Assembly (NCBI GenBank): GCA_002708315.1
Contig: PANC01000007.1
Span: 6,256 to 70,255, forward strand
Length of the DNA: 64,000 nucleotides
Reading direction: 5' to 3'
From: Lentimicrobiaceae bacterium
Lineage (GTDB): Bacteria; Bacteroidota; Bacteroidia; Bacteroidales; F082
The notes beneath the pieces were generated by a model. The model searched no databases and was not told the DNA's origin. It saw only the letters and a program-made list of their open reading frames with translations. Numbering within the stretch: position 1 is the stretch's first letter; each line of letters starts with the position of its first letter. This document shows, one piece after another, positions 8,640 to 17,097 of this stretch. A program made the position numbers and the translations under genes.

Positions 8640-9029
8640 TTAACAATTATCAATGACTTTTATTAATTTCTGCTGAATTTCCTCAAGGTGGCAGCCGATA
8701 GAATCATTATCTACTGCACTGAAAGCAGCAAGTGGATTAATAGCTGATACTTCTATTGATTCATCATCATTTTCTTCAAGGATAATATTGCACGGCAGGA
8801 AAACGCCTGCTTTCATTTCTTGTTGTAAAAGTTTGTATGCAGCTTCTGGGATACAGGCCCCAAGTATGACATATCTTTTGAAATCCAAATCAAGTTTCTT
8901 TTTTAGAGTTTGCTGAACATTTATTTCTGTTAGAACTCCAAAGCCTTCCTGTTTTAACTCCTCTCTCACACTTGATTCAATTTCCTCAAATGAAGCATTA
9001 ATTATCATTTTGCTATAAAAATATTCCAT
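8640..9029 (-). CDS. DUF302 domain protein
   Basis: A 129-residue cytoplasmic protein matching DUF302: SFEEIESSVREELKQEGFGVLTEINVQ, RYVILGACIPEAAYKLLQ, VFLPCNIILEE and a terminal amphipathic helix. DUF302 domains are small dimeric alpha/beta folds of unknown activity. CIPE and LPCN contribute conserved cysteines. It follows the aromatic amino acid hydroxylase gene by 25 bases on the same strand, so it is probably co-transcribed, although no functional link between the families is established. Confidence 0.88.
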   Translation of the reverse strand: MEYFYSKMIINASFEEIESSVREELKQEGFGVLTEINVQQTLKKKLDLDFKRYVILGACIPEAAYKLLQQEMKAGVFLPCNIILEENDDESIEVSAINPLAAFSAVDNDSIGCHLEEIQQKLIKVIDNC

Positions 9030-9054
9030 TGCAATTATTGTGGTTTATTAGTTT

Positions 9055-10764
9055 TCAATTGACAACACTATCAATTATTAATGAAGACTCAGGTTGTGAT
9101 TGTTTCATTTCCAGAAGGTAACTCTTAACTTCTTTTTTGAGAGTTGAGTCATTAGCTAGTTCAAAAATTTCAGTGGGAAGTAACCATTCTTTTTCATAAC
9201 TAGTTTTAATTTCCACCCAAATATCTTTTAGCTCCGATTTGCCCAATTTCTTATCACGTATTTTTTCTACTTTTTCGTATAAATTATTCAGGCTGGAAGT
9301 CTTTTCATCATAAATAATCTTGTGAGTTTTCTCTTTTGGTGGGTCAAACCTAAGGCCAAATCCATCTGCATCTGCTGGTCCACTGAAAGCACTTGATATT
9401 GTTTCACCAATTGCCATATCGTATCTTCCCCAAGCCGGTTCAAATAAAGTTTTGCCCTTATGTGACACAACACAGTTATCGAAACTCAACAAGAGCAGCT
9501 TTCCATCTTCTCTAATAATTCTAATTAGGATACCCTCCACTTCAATGCCTGATTCGAATGAGAACTTACATTTTTCATTAATTGCTATACCAATATCATT
9601 CAAATCGGAATCTGACAAGAACCTTGTTGGGGTTAGAGTACCTTTTATTTTTCCAATGGGAGATCCAAATCCATCTTTGTGAGATTCTGGTCCTTCGCCA
9701 TTTATAACTTTATTATTATAATTTAGGGCAGTTGGCCCAGTGGTGTTAATATATATGGGACTTCCCATATGGATAATTATGTCGGTGAAAGTTCCTGATA
9801 CCTGAAGACCTGATGAATATTCTAAAGTTGCTGTTGATCCTGATTCTATTGCTTTCATTATTCCACTTAGTCCACCAGTTCGGATTGCCATTTGATTTGC
9901 AAATTCTTCCAGAACTGTATTAAGATATTTAAAATTTGGAGTAACAAATAGTTGAGGTTGAGGGGCTGTGATATCGAAGCTATAATCTTTTGCATCAATT
10001 GAATACAATATTTTCTTTACATCGTATTTCAATGCACTTTTACTTTCGCCAATTGATGATAGTAGGCCTGCACCATATATTTTGGGGTTATTTATATTTC
10101 CCACTAACCCATATTCAACGGTCCACCAGTGGAGATTGCGGATTAAGGACATTTCAGATGGCATTCCTGCACTATCCATTACTTTGGTCAGTATATTTTC
10201 AGCAGTTTTTATGTCATCTGCTGACGTGGTTGGATCTGCCTTTAAAATCGATAAGTGCCTTATTGCTTCATAAATCGAATAGTCGGATTTAGATGAAAAT
10301 GCTTTTGATCCAATTTCTCCAAAGTTTCTTAAGTAATCGGCATATTCTCTATCTGCTATTATTGGAGCATGTCCAGCTGCTTCATGAATAATATCAGGTG
10401 CAGGAGTATACTCAATTTGGTCTGCTGACCTTATATCTGCTGCTATTACCAGCACTCTATGTTTTTGAAACTCCATAAAGGCTGAAGGAGGAATAAACCC
10501 ATCAACGGTAACTGCTGCCCAACCAATCTTTTCTAATGATTTATTCATCTCATTAAGATTAGGAATTCTATTGATAGTTATTCCAGACTTCTTTAATCCT
10601 CTGAGATAAGAGCTGTATGCAACTTTTTTTAAATAAGTTGTATTCTGTTTCATGACAGCTCTCCAAACGGAGTGGTCCTGGGGTGAGTATCTCTCATACT
10701 CTTGATCCACAATGAATGATTTTAAATGATTTGGAAGATTATTAATTATTTGACTCGAGTTCAT
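9055..10764 (-). CDS. Aromatic amino acid hydroxylase (phenylalanine 4-monooxygenase type) with C-terminal extension
   Basis: The first ~300 residues are a biopterin-dependent aromatic amino acid hydroxylase: the iron triad is visible as His127 and His132 (IIHEAAGHAP) and Glu217 (WWTVEYGL), with GFIPPSAFMEFQKHRVLVIAADIRS before it. It should convert phenylalanine to tyrosine, which the hppD-fahA genes at 61.6-64 kb could then degrade. The protein is 569 residues, about twice the usual bacterial PhhA. Residues ~310-569 form an extra, probably beta-rich region (MAIRTGGLSGIMKAIESGSTATLEYSSG, DGFGSPIGKI, PADADGFGLRFDP) that I cannot assign. There is no N-terminal ACT domain. A -7 element is at 10796-10803. 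No pterin dehydratase gene is adjacent. Confidence 0.9.
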   Translation of the reverse strand: MNSSQIINNLPNHLKSFIVDQEYERYSPQDHSVWRAVMKQNTTYLKKVAYSSYLRGLKKSGITINRIPNLNEMNKSLEKIGWAAVTVDGFIPPSAFMEFQKHRVLVIAADIRSADQIEYTPAPDIIHEAAGHAPIIADREYADYLRNFGEIGSKAFSSKSDYSIYEAIRHLSILKADPTTSADDIKTAENILTKVMDSAGMPSEMSLIRNLHWWTVEYGLVGNINNPKIYGAGLLSSIGESKSALKYDVKKILYSIDAKDYSFDITAPQPQLFVTPNFKYLNTVLEEFANQMAIRTGGLSGIMKAIESGSTATLEYSSGLQVSGTFTDIIIHMGSPIYINTTGPTALNYNNKVINGEGPESHKDGFGSPIGKIKGTLTPTRFLSDSDLNDIGIAINEKCKFSFESGIEVEGILIRIIREDGKLLLLSFDNCVVSHKGKTLFEPAWGRYDMAIGETISSAFSGPADADGFGLRFDPPKEKTHKIIYDEKTSSLNNLYEKVEKIRDKKLGKSELKDIWVEIKTSYEKEWLLPTEIFELANDSTLKKEVKSYLLEMKQSQPESSLIIDSVVN

Positions 10765-10795
10765 TGTAATTATTTAGAAAAATTAGTAATTAGTT

Positions 10796-10803
10796 CAAAA
10801 GTA
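10796..10803 (-). promoter_or_regulatory. -7 promoter element for the aromatic amino acid hydroxylase
   Basis: Minus-strand TACTTTTG matches TAnnTTTG exactly, about 32 bases upstream of the start at 10764. No TTG at the right spacing is evident. Confidence 0.45.
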
Positions 10804-10918
10804 AAAATTATTTAGTTCTTTTGGTGGATATTTTCACTAAATGATTCAACTTTGCAGAATTGAATAAATTACACCACTGCTAAAGTTTAGAATCTATTAA
10901 TACGAGTAATATTAGTGC

Positions 10919-12145
10919 ATGGTAAAAAAACCAAATATCTTTTTATCTCTTCCTGTGATAAACGAATCACAAAATTTATCAAGCTTGCTTGATTGTTTGA
11001 AATCTCAGACACTTAAGAATTATAAATTGGTAGTTTGTGTCAATCAATATGATGAGTGGTGGGAAAACAATGATTTTAAACCAGTATGTTTAGATAATCT
11101 TAAAAGCTTGCAATTATTTTCCAACACAAATGAATTTGATGTTGTATTGATTGACAAATCTTCAAGGGGCAATGGTTGGAAGAGAAAAAAAGGGGGTGTT
11201 GGGTGGGCACGAAAAACACTTATGGACAAAATATCTAATATTGCTGAAACTTCTGACATAATAGTTAGCATTGATGCTGATACTTATTATCCTCCTGCTT
11301 ATCTTCAAGTCATTCAGGATTTTTTTGTTGATCATAATGATTTATTGGGATTGGCCCTTCCATATTATCATAGGCTAAATTTCGATAATACTGATAGGCT
11401 AATATTGAGGTACGAAATATATATGCGTTACTATTTGTTAAATATGCTTCGTATAAATAATCCCTATGGTTTTACCGCACTTGGATCTGCAATGGCATTT
11501 CCGGTTTGGGCTTACAAAAAAGTTGGAGGATTAACACCTGTGGCTGCTGGTGAAGATTTCTACTTTCTTCAAAAGTTGATTAAATCAGGAAAGATAGGTA
11601 TTTGGGCTGATACAATTGCTTATCCATCACCAAGATTATCCAGCAGAGTTGCCTTTGGAACGGGGCCAGCTCTTATAAAAGGATCAAAAGGTGATTGGAC
11701 TTCATATCCAAATTATAACATTGACTATTTTGATGATATAAAGGTTTCATTTGATTCGTTCACAAAACTTTTCAGTGACAATGTTAATATTCCCATGGAT
11801 GAATACCTTGCCTACAAGTTTAATAAAGAGGATATATGGGGTCCCTTAAGAAATAATTATAGAGATAAGGATAATTTTATAAAAGCCTGTATAAACAAAA
11901 TTGATGGTTTAAGAATACTTCAGTTCCTTCATTGGAAGGGGGATAAATGTGAACTTAATAGTGAGAAAAATTTATTTGTATTTTTAAATCAATTTTTGAA
12001 ATCCCCGGATAATGAAGATTTTATCGATTCCATTGAAGATTTTGATTACGATAATATTGACATTAACTCTTTGAAAAATATCAGAGAGATATTCTTTACA
12101 AATGAAATGCATCAAAGAAAAACCCAAATTCTAAATTACAATTAG
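10919..12145 (+). CDS. Family 2-like glycosyltransferase (GT-A fold)
   Basis: A 408-residue cytoplasmic protein whose first ~250 residues are a GT-A nucleotide-sugar transferase: IFLSLPVINESQNLSSLLDCLKSQ (donor-binding strand), IVSIDADTYYPPAYL with a DxD-type metal motif, GFTALGSAMAFPVWAYKKVGG and AGEDFYFLQKLIKSGKIG with the acceptor-side ED motif. The C-terminal ~150 residues are acidic and unassigned. Donor and acceptor are unknown. miaA follows 4 bases after the stop, so the two share a message, although no functional link is obvious. Confidence 0.82.
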   Translation: MVKKPNIFLSLPVINESQNLSSLLDCLKSQTLKNYKLVVCVNQYDEWWENNDFKPVCLDNLKSLQLFSNTNEFDVVLIDKSSRGNGWKRKKGGVGWARKTLMDKISNIAETSDIIVSIDADTYYPPAYLQVIQDFFVDHNDLLGLALPYYHRLNFDNTDRLILRYEIYMRYYLLNMLRINNPYGFTALGSAMAFPVWAYKKVGGLTPVAAGEDFYFLQKLIKSGKIGIWADTIAYPSPRLSSRVAFGTGPALIKGSKGDWTSYPNYNIDYFDDIKVSFDSFTKLFSDNVNIPMDEYLAYKFNKEDIWGPLRNNYRDKDNFIKACINKIDGLRILQFLHWKGDKCELNSEKNLFVFLNQFLKSPDNEDFIDSIEDFDYDNIDINSLKNIREIFFTNEMHQRKTQILNYN

Positions 12146-12149
12146 TACC

Positions 12150-13061
12150 ATGCATAATTTAATTACAATATTAGGACCAACTGCATCAGGAAAGACATCG
12201 CTCGCAGCTAAACTTGCTGGCCTTATAAATGGAGAAATAATAAGTGCAGATTCCAGACAATTATACAAGAGAATGGATATAGGAACAGGAAAGGACCTTT
12301 CGGATTATGTGGTAGATGGTATTTCCATACCATATCACCTTATAGATATTGTAGAGCCTGGTGTAAAGTATAATGTGTTTGAATATATGAGAGAATTTTA
12401 TGGAGCATTTAGTAGTATTATTGAAAATGGCAAGATACCTATATTTTCAGGTGGAAGTGGAATGTATCTTGATGCAATATTAAGTGGGTATGAACTTTCT
12501 AAGGTTCCTTGCGACATTTCTTTGAGAGAAGAAATGTCAAAAATGTCCTTTGATAAATTAATTCATAAACTAAAGTCATATGGCCCTCTCCATAATACTT
12601 CTGATATTAATAGTGATGAGCGATTACTTAGAGCCATAGAAATAGCGGAATTTCATTCTAAGAACAGAGTTTCATCACTCCAAATACCTGAGTTTAACTC
12701 AATAAATTTTGGGATAAGATATGAGCTAGATGATATCAGAATACGGATAGAGAAACGCCTTGTTCAAAGGATAGATGAGGGAATGGTAGATGAGGTAAAA
12801 AAACTTTTAGATGAAGGCTTGAATCCAGATGATTTAATTTATTATGGTTTGGAGTATAAATTTGTTACTAACTATATTACCGGAAAAGTTAACTTCAAAC
12901 AAATGTTTAACCAGCTGAATATAGCCATAGGTCAATTTGCAAAAAAGCAAATGACATGGTTTAGAAAAATGGAGAAAAAAGGTGTTAATATCACCTGGAT
13001 AGATGGAAAAATTGATGAAAGTGAGAAAATAGCATTTATACTGAGCAAACTAAAAGGCTAG
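12150..13061 (+). CDS. miaA: tRNA dimethylallyltransferase
   Basis: MiaA adds a dimethylallyl group to N6 of A37 in tRNAs reading UNN codons. The 303-residue sequence begins ITILGPTASGKTSLAAKLA (P-loop), then DSRQLYKRMDIGTGK and IFSGGSGMYLDAILSGYEL, all diagnostic, and ends with the KKQMTWFRKM segment used in tRNA recognition. Length is standard. It is translated from the message of the upstream glycosyltransferase (4-base gap) and converges on trxB. Confidence 0.96.
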   Translation: MHNLITILGPTASGKTSLAAKLAGLINGEIISADSRQLYKRMDIGTGKDLSDYVVDGISIPYHLIDIVEPGVKYNVFEYMREFYGAFSSIIENGKIPIFSGGSGMYLDAILSGYELSKVPCDISLREEMSKMSFDKLIHKLKSYGPLHNTSDINSDERLLRAIEIAEFHSKNRVSSLQIPEFNSINFGIRYELDDIRIRIEKRLVQRIDEGMVDEVKKLLDEGLNPDDLIYYGLEYKFVTNYITGKVNFKQMFNQLNIAIGQFAKKQMTWFRKMEKKGVNITWIDGKIDESEKIAFILSKLKG

Positions 13062-13108
13062 ATACAATAGATTGTAAATAATACTTTTAGTTTGCTCATT
13101 AAAAATAA

Positions 13109-14050
13109 TTATTGCTCGCCTAAAAATTTTTCTGATTCCATAGCTGCCATACATCCAGTTCCTGCAGCAGTTACAGCTTGACGATAGTGTTTGTCTTGAA
13201 CATCACCGGCAGCAAATACGCCTGGGATATTTGTTGCTGTTGAATCGGCTTTTGTTATCAGATAACCAGTTTCATCCATATCAATCATATCCTTAAATAA
13301 TTGGGTATTTGGTTTATGGCCAATTGCCACAAAGAAACCATCTATTTTTATTTTCCTCTCTTCACCTGTCTTATTATTTGTCAGAATAGCACCATTTAAA
13401 GCTTTTGTAAACCCCTCTTCAGTGCCGACAATTTCCTTGACCTCTGTATCCCATAAAACTTCAATGTTTGGAGTTTTGAAAACACGCTTTTGCATGGCTT
13501 TTGATGCCCTTAGCTTATCACGTCTATGAATTAAGTACACCTTATTTACAATGTTAGAAAGATAGGTTGCCTCTTCTGCAGCTGTATCACCGCCTCCAAC
13601 AACGGCAACATCCATTCCCTTGTAGAAAAAACCATCACATGTAGCACAGGCAGAAACCCCACCTCCTTTAAATTTTTCTTCCGATTCAAGTCCAAGGTAT
13701 TGAGCTGTTGCACCGGTAGCAATTATAATTGTTTCAGCTAAAATCTTTTTACCATCGTCTATGTCAACTTTGAAAGGCCTTTCTGTTGCATTCACATTAG
13801 TTACCATACCCCACCTTACATCTGTGCCAAACCGTGTAGCTTGAGCCTTCATATCTTCCATCATTTTTGGACCATCTATTCCCTCTGGGTAACCCGGAAA
13901 ATTATCCACCTCTGTTGTTGTTGTTAACTGCCCTCCAGGTTGCAACCCTTCGTACATTATTGGGTTTAAGTCAGCACGCGCAGCATATATTGCTGCAGTA
14001 TATCCCGCTGGACCAGATCCTATGATTAAACATTTAGTTTTTTCCATCAC
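13109..14050 (-). CDS. trxB: Thioredoxin reductase
   Basis: This NADPH-dependent flavoenzyme reduces thioredoxin. The 313-residue chain has the FAD motif GSGPAGYTAA (residues 11-20), the redox pair Cys135/Cys138 in CATCDGFF, the NADPH motif GGGDTAAEEATYLS, and the C-terminal FAD segment AAGDVQDKHYRQAVTAAGTGCMAA. It is of the low-molecular-weight bacterial type. A -7 element lies at 14172-14179, giving a leader of about 120 bases. No thioredoxin gene is adjacent. Confidence 0.96.
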   Translation of the reverse strand: MMEKTKCLIIGSGPAGYTAAIYAARADLNPIMYEGLQPGGQLTTTTEVDNFPGYPEGIDGPKMMEDMKAQATRFGTDVRWGMVTNVNATERPFKVDIDDGKKILAETIIIATGATAQYLGLESEEKFKGGGVSACATCDGFFYKGMDVAVVGGGDTAAEEATYLSNIVNKVYLIHRRDKLRASKAMQKRVFKTPNIEVLWDTEVKEIVGTEEGFTKALNGAILTNNKTGEERKIKIDGFFVAIGHKPNTQLFKDMIDMDETGYLITKADSTATNIPGVFAAGDVQDKHYRQAVTAAGTGCMAAMESEKFLGEQ

Positions 14051-14171
14051 GTTAGAGTTTATTTTTTTGGCATATCTCTCAAACAGAATGCCAATATGTT
14101 TGTTTATTAGATACTATGGATTAAAGTGTATTTTTAATGACACAATGTCTGAATTAAATACTAAAACAGTA

Positions 14172-14179
14172 CAAAGATA
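14172..14179 (-). promoter_or_regulatory. -7 promoter element for trxB
   Basis: Minus-strand TATCTTTG is an exact TAnnTTTG match followed by TACTG, about 120 bases upstream of the trxB start. No convincing -33 TTG at the correct spacing. Confidence 0.5.
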
Positions 14180-14225
14180 CAAACTAAAAAATGTAAAATG
14201 GAATAAGAATTTAGTTAAAATATAT

Positions 14226-14233
14226 TATTTTTG
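14226..14233 (+). promoter_or_regulatory. -7 promoter element for tRNA-Pro
   Basis: TATTTTTG matches TAnnTTTG exactly and is followed by CACC, with the mature tRNA beginning 12 bases later. The second tRNA of the window has the same arrangement (TATATTTGCAC). Confidence 0.6.
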
Positions 14234-14244
14234 CACCTATAAAT

Positions 14245-14318
14245 CGGGGTGTGGTGCAGTTGGCTAGCATGCTTGCATGGGGTGCAAGTGGTCGCCCGTT
14301 CGAGTCGGGCCACTCCGA
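14245..14318 (+). tRNA. tRNA-Pro (anticodon GGG)
   Basis: Cloverleaf: acceptor CGGGGTG/CACTCCG (one G-U pair) with the C1-G72 pair typical of bacterial tRNA-Pro, D arm in GGTGCAGTTGGCTAGCA, anticodon stem CTTGC/GCAAG around loop ATGGGGT (anticodon GGG), and T arm GCCCG-TTCGAGT-CGGGC. The discriminator base is A14318. The CCA end is not encoded (CT follows). A -7 promoter element precedes it and a strong terminator follows. Confidence 0.95.
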
Positions 14319-14323
14319 CTAAA

Positions 14324-14350
14324 AGTCTCTCATTTTGAGAGGCTTTTTTT
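14324..14350 (+). terminator. Rho-independent terminator after tRNA-Pro
   Basis: A 9-base-pair stem (AGTCTCTCA / TGAGAGGCT, one G-U pair) with a TTT loop, directly followed by a run of seven T residues. Confidence 0.9.
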
Positions 14351-14414
14351 AATTCATCAAGGTAAAGCCACAAATGTCCTTAAAAATTTTAAAATAGGTA
14401 ATGGGTTTTGATTA

Positions 14415-15062
14415 CTAATCGTTTGCTTTATTTTTTAATAATGGAACAAATCGAAATGCTCCAAACTCTTCTTCCTTTAGATCTCCATTTTCTAGCTTGG
14501 TTATTTTTATCATGGTTTGAACATCATTTTTACCAAGTGGAACAACTAGTATCCCCCCGGGTTTTAGTTGTTTTATGAGTTCCTTGGATATCTCTGGAGC
14601 AGCTGCAGTTATTAATATTCTATCATAGGGAGCAAACGACGGTACGCCCTTATTACCATCTCCATAAAAAAACCTAACTTTATAACCCAATTCTGATATG
14701 AATTCCTTTGTTTTGTGATACAACTTTCTCTGACGTTCAATACTGAATACTTTAGCACCAACTTCCTCCAATACACATGCTTGGTAACCTGAACCAGAGC
14801 CAATCTCTAATACCTTGTGACCTTTTTTTACATCCAGAATTTCTGTTTGAAAAGCAACAGTATATGGCTGTGAAATGGTTTGACCAGACCCAATTGGAAA
14901 AGGTTTATCATCATAGGAAAATTCTAGAAACGATGAATCTAAAAATAGGTGTCTTGGCACTCTGTTCATTGCGCTAAGAATATTTTCATTTGAAATACCC
15001 TTATCTCTTATGCTGTCCACAAGTCTTTTTCGCATTCCCTTATGCCGATAGGTGTCAACCAT
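14415..15062 (-). CDS. pcm: Protein-L-isoaspartate O-methyltransferase
   Basis: Pcm methylates isoaspartyl residues in damaged proteins using S-adenosylmethionine, starting their repair. The 215-residue protein has the family marker GSGQTISQPYTVA, the SAM-binding LEIGSGSGYQACVLEE and RILITAAAPEISKELIKQLKPGGILVVPLG. Length is normal. It is divergent from the Gfo/Idh oxidoreductase gene across 77 bases. Confidence 0.95.
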   Translation of the reverse strand: MVDTYRHKGMRKRLVDSIRDKGISNENILSAMNRVPRHLFLDSSFLEFSYDDKPFPIGSGQTISQPYTVAFQTEILDVKKGHKVLEIGSGSGYQACVLEEVGAKVFSIERQRKLYHKTKEFISELGYKVRFFYGDGNKGVPSFAPYDRILITAAAPEISKELIKQLKPGGILVVPLGKNDVQTMIKITKLENGDLKEEEFGAFRFVPLLKNKAND

Positions 15063-15115
15063 AATATTTAACCGTAATTTTGTGCTAAAATAGGAATATT
15101 GATAGCAAGAAAACT

Positions 15116-15123
15116 TACTTTTG
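15116..15123 (+). promoter_or_regulatory. -7 promoter element for the oxidoreductase-lipoprotein-sugar transferase operon
   Basis: TACTTTTG matches TAnnTTTG, 16 bases before the ATG at 15140. A second exact match (TAATTTTG) is at 15075-15082, so the active one is uncertain. Confidence 0.4.
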
Positions 15124-15139
15124 TCAAAATTTATAAAAC

Positions 15140-16123
15140 ATGTTAAAAATAGGAGTATTAGGTGCTGGTCATTTGGGAAAAATTCATCTTAAATGCATTA
15201 GGCAAATAGGTGATTATGAGCTAGTTGGGTTTTATGACATAAATGAGGTAGCTAGGTTGGAAGTTGAAGAAGAGTTAGGAGTAAAAGCTTACGAAACCTT
15301 AGAAGACCTTATGGATGTTGTTGATGTTGTTGATATTGTTACTCCTACCATAAGCCATTTTAATTGTGCTAAAATAGCTTTGGAAAACAACAAACATGTA
15401 TTTATTGAAAAACCAATAGTTACATCACCAGAAGAAGCTAGAGAATTGATTGAGCTTGCCAGAAATAAAAATGTAAAGGTTCAAGTGGGCCATGTTGAAA
15501 GGTTTAACCCAGCTTTTATATCTGCTAAAGACATGATAAGCGAACCAAAATTTATTGAAAGTCACCGATTAGCATTGTTTAATCCCAGGGGTACTGATGT
15601 TCCAGTTGTTCTTGACCTTATGATACATGATATTGACATTGTTTTGTGTGCAATAGGATCAGATGTTAAAAAAGTTAGTGCCAGTGGCGTTAATGTTGTT
15701 AGCGATACCCCTGACATTGCAAATGCCAGAATCGAGTTCGAAAATGGAGCTGTTGCCAATTTGACCGCTAGTCGAATTTCGCTTAAAAATATGCGTAAAA
15801 CGCGAATATTTCAGCGAGATGCGTACATATCAGTTGATTTCCTTAATAAGAAATCTGAAGTTGTAAAAATGGAAGAATTGGATGGTGATCCTGATGACCC
15901 AATGGCAATGGTTTTAGACTTGGGACCAGATAAGAAAAAAAGGAGAATTTATTTTGATAAACCTGATGTAGCAAACCTAAATGCAATTGTTGAAGAGCTT
16001 AAGAGTTTTAATTTGTCAATTATAAATGACTCAATACCAACAGTTACAATAGAAGATGGCTATAATGCACTGAATGTTGCCCATATGATTATGGAAGATA
16101 TTGAGAGAAACTCTCAAAAGTGA
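15140..16123 (+). CDS. Gfo/Idh/MocA-family NAD(P)-dependent oxidoreductase
   Basis: A 327-residue two-domain oxidoreductase. The N-terminal Rossmann fold starts IGVLGAGHLGKIHLKC, with the family motif HVFIEKPIVTS (EKP) and then VQVGHVERFNPAF at the domain junction. The C-terminal half is the alpha/beta substrate domain. Family members oxidise or reduce hydroxyls of sugars and cyclitols; the substrate here is unknown. It heads a group with a lipoprotein gene (64 bases downstream) and a sugar-phosphate transferase, which makes a role in making a nucleotide-sugar or polysaccharide precursor plausible but unproven. Confidence 0.88.
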   Translation: MLKIGVLGAGHLGKIHLKCIRQIGDYELVGFYDINEVARLEVEEELGVKAYETLEDLMDVVDVVDIVTPTISHFNCAKIALENNKHVFIEKPIVTSPEEARELIELARNKNVKVQVGHVERFNPAFISAKDMISEPKFIESHRLALFNPRGTDVPVVLDLMIHDIDIVLCAIGSDVKKVSASGVNVVSDTPDIANARIEFENGAVANLTASRISLKNMRKTRIFQRDAYISVDFLNKKSEVVKMEELDGDPDDPMAMVLDLGPDKKKRRIYFDKPDVANLNAIVEELKSFNLSIINDSIPTVTIEDGYNALNVAHMIMEDIERNSQK

Positions 16124-16187
16124 TACAAAAGTATCAACGCTCACAATAAGGCGTAAAATTGGCCGTTATAAGTATATAAGGAATTGG

Positions 16188-17096
16188 ATGTTGAAATCAT
16201 TAGTTAATTTTTACCCTTTCATAGCGATTTTTTTAATTTCACTGATTTCCGGTTGCTACAAGTTTAGCGGAGATCAAACAATACCCGCCTACATCACAAT
16301 TTCAGACATAAATATTTCAACTTATTTTCCAGAAGAAGGTTCAAATTCTGCAGATATCGACAATGTTTGGGTATATCTTAATGATGGCCTAGTTGGTGTT
16401 TTTGTATTCCCAGAATCAGATACAATTCCAGTTGAATTTCCAGTGCTTGCTCAAGGTAAAAATAAACTTGAGATTAGACCAGGAATCAAACTAAATGGTA
16501 TCACTAGCACCAGAGTTCCATACGTTTTTTATGAGCCTATAATATTTGATGAATTTGATTTTATTCCCGGAACTACACAGGCATTAGGTGAGCTAACAAC
16601 TAGTTATTATTCCGATACAAAGTTTGCTTGGATAGAAGATTTTGAGGCATCAAACATATCTATCAGCGACTTTGGTGATACAATAATTGAGCGGACAGAA
16701 CCCGAAAATAATCCAATAGCTTTTCTAACTCCGACTTCACGGTTCTCTGGAGAAATTACATTAACGCCTGAAAAACCTGTATATACAGGAATATCATATA
16801 ATAGCTTTGAAATGCAAACTCCAGGGACTATAATAATGCTCGAACTAAATTTTAAAACGAATAATTTTATCCAAGTTGGTGTATTAATTCGAGATAATGA
16901 TGGCACTATTCCTGAAAAGGAACTTGTTATTTTAAATCATACTGACGAGTGGAAGAAAATATACATAAACCTAGGCTCTAATCTTTCATTGTATCCATTA
17001 GCATATGACTACAAGGTTATATTTAGAGCTGGATTAGAATCTGAAAATGAAGAGGGAAAAATTTTAATTGATAATGTTAAAGTAGTATACAGATAA
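16188..17096 (+). CDS. Predicted lipoprotein, unknown function
   Basis: I chose the ATG at 16188 because it opens directly with a lipoprotein signal peptide (MLKSLVNFYPFIAIFLISLISGC, cysteine at residue 23). The longer in-frame start at 16101 would add 29 basic residues overlapping the upstream gene. The mature part (about 280 residues) is beta-rich and acidic, with PAYITISDINISTYFPEEGSNSADIDNVWVYLND near its start and a later stretch LEIRPGIKLNGI, resembling extracytoplasmic beta-sandwich proteins. No enzyme motif was seen. Its stop is one base before the sugar transferase ATG, so the two are co-translated. Confidence 0.8.
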   Translation: MLKSLVNFYPFIAIFLISLISGCYKFSGDQTIPAYITISDINISTYFPEEGSNSADIDNVWVYLNDGLVGVFVFPESDTIPVEFPVLAQGKNKLEIRPGIKLNGITSTRVPYVFYEPIIFDEFDFIPGTTQALGELTTSYYSDTKFAWIEDFEASNISISDFGDTIIERTEPENNPIAFLTPTSRFSGEITLTPEKPVYTGISYNSFEMQTPGTIIMLELNFKTNNFIQVGVLIRDNDGTIPEKELVILNHTDEWKKIYINLGSNLSLYPLAYDYKVIFRAGLESENEEGKILIDNVKVVYR

Positions 17097-17097
17097 C

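Noticed and set aside
14022-14267. 81-codon open frame ahead of and into tRNA-Pro
   Set aside because: It runs through the trxB promoter region and into the tRNA gene and has no protein-like composition.
16101-16187. Longer N-terminus for the lipoprotein gene
   Set aside because: It would place 29 basic residues before a complete lipoprotein signal peptide and overlap the upstream gene; the start at 16188 fits export.
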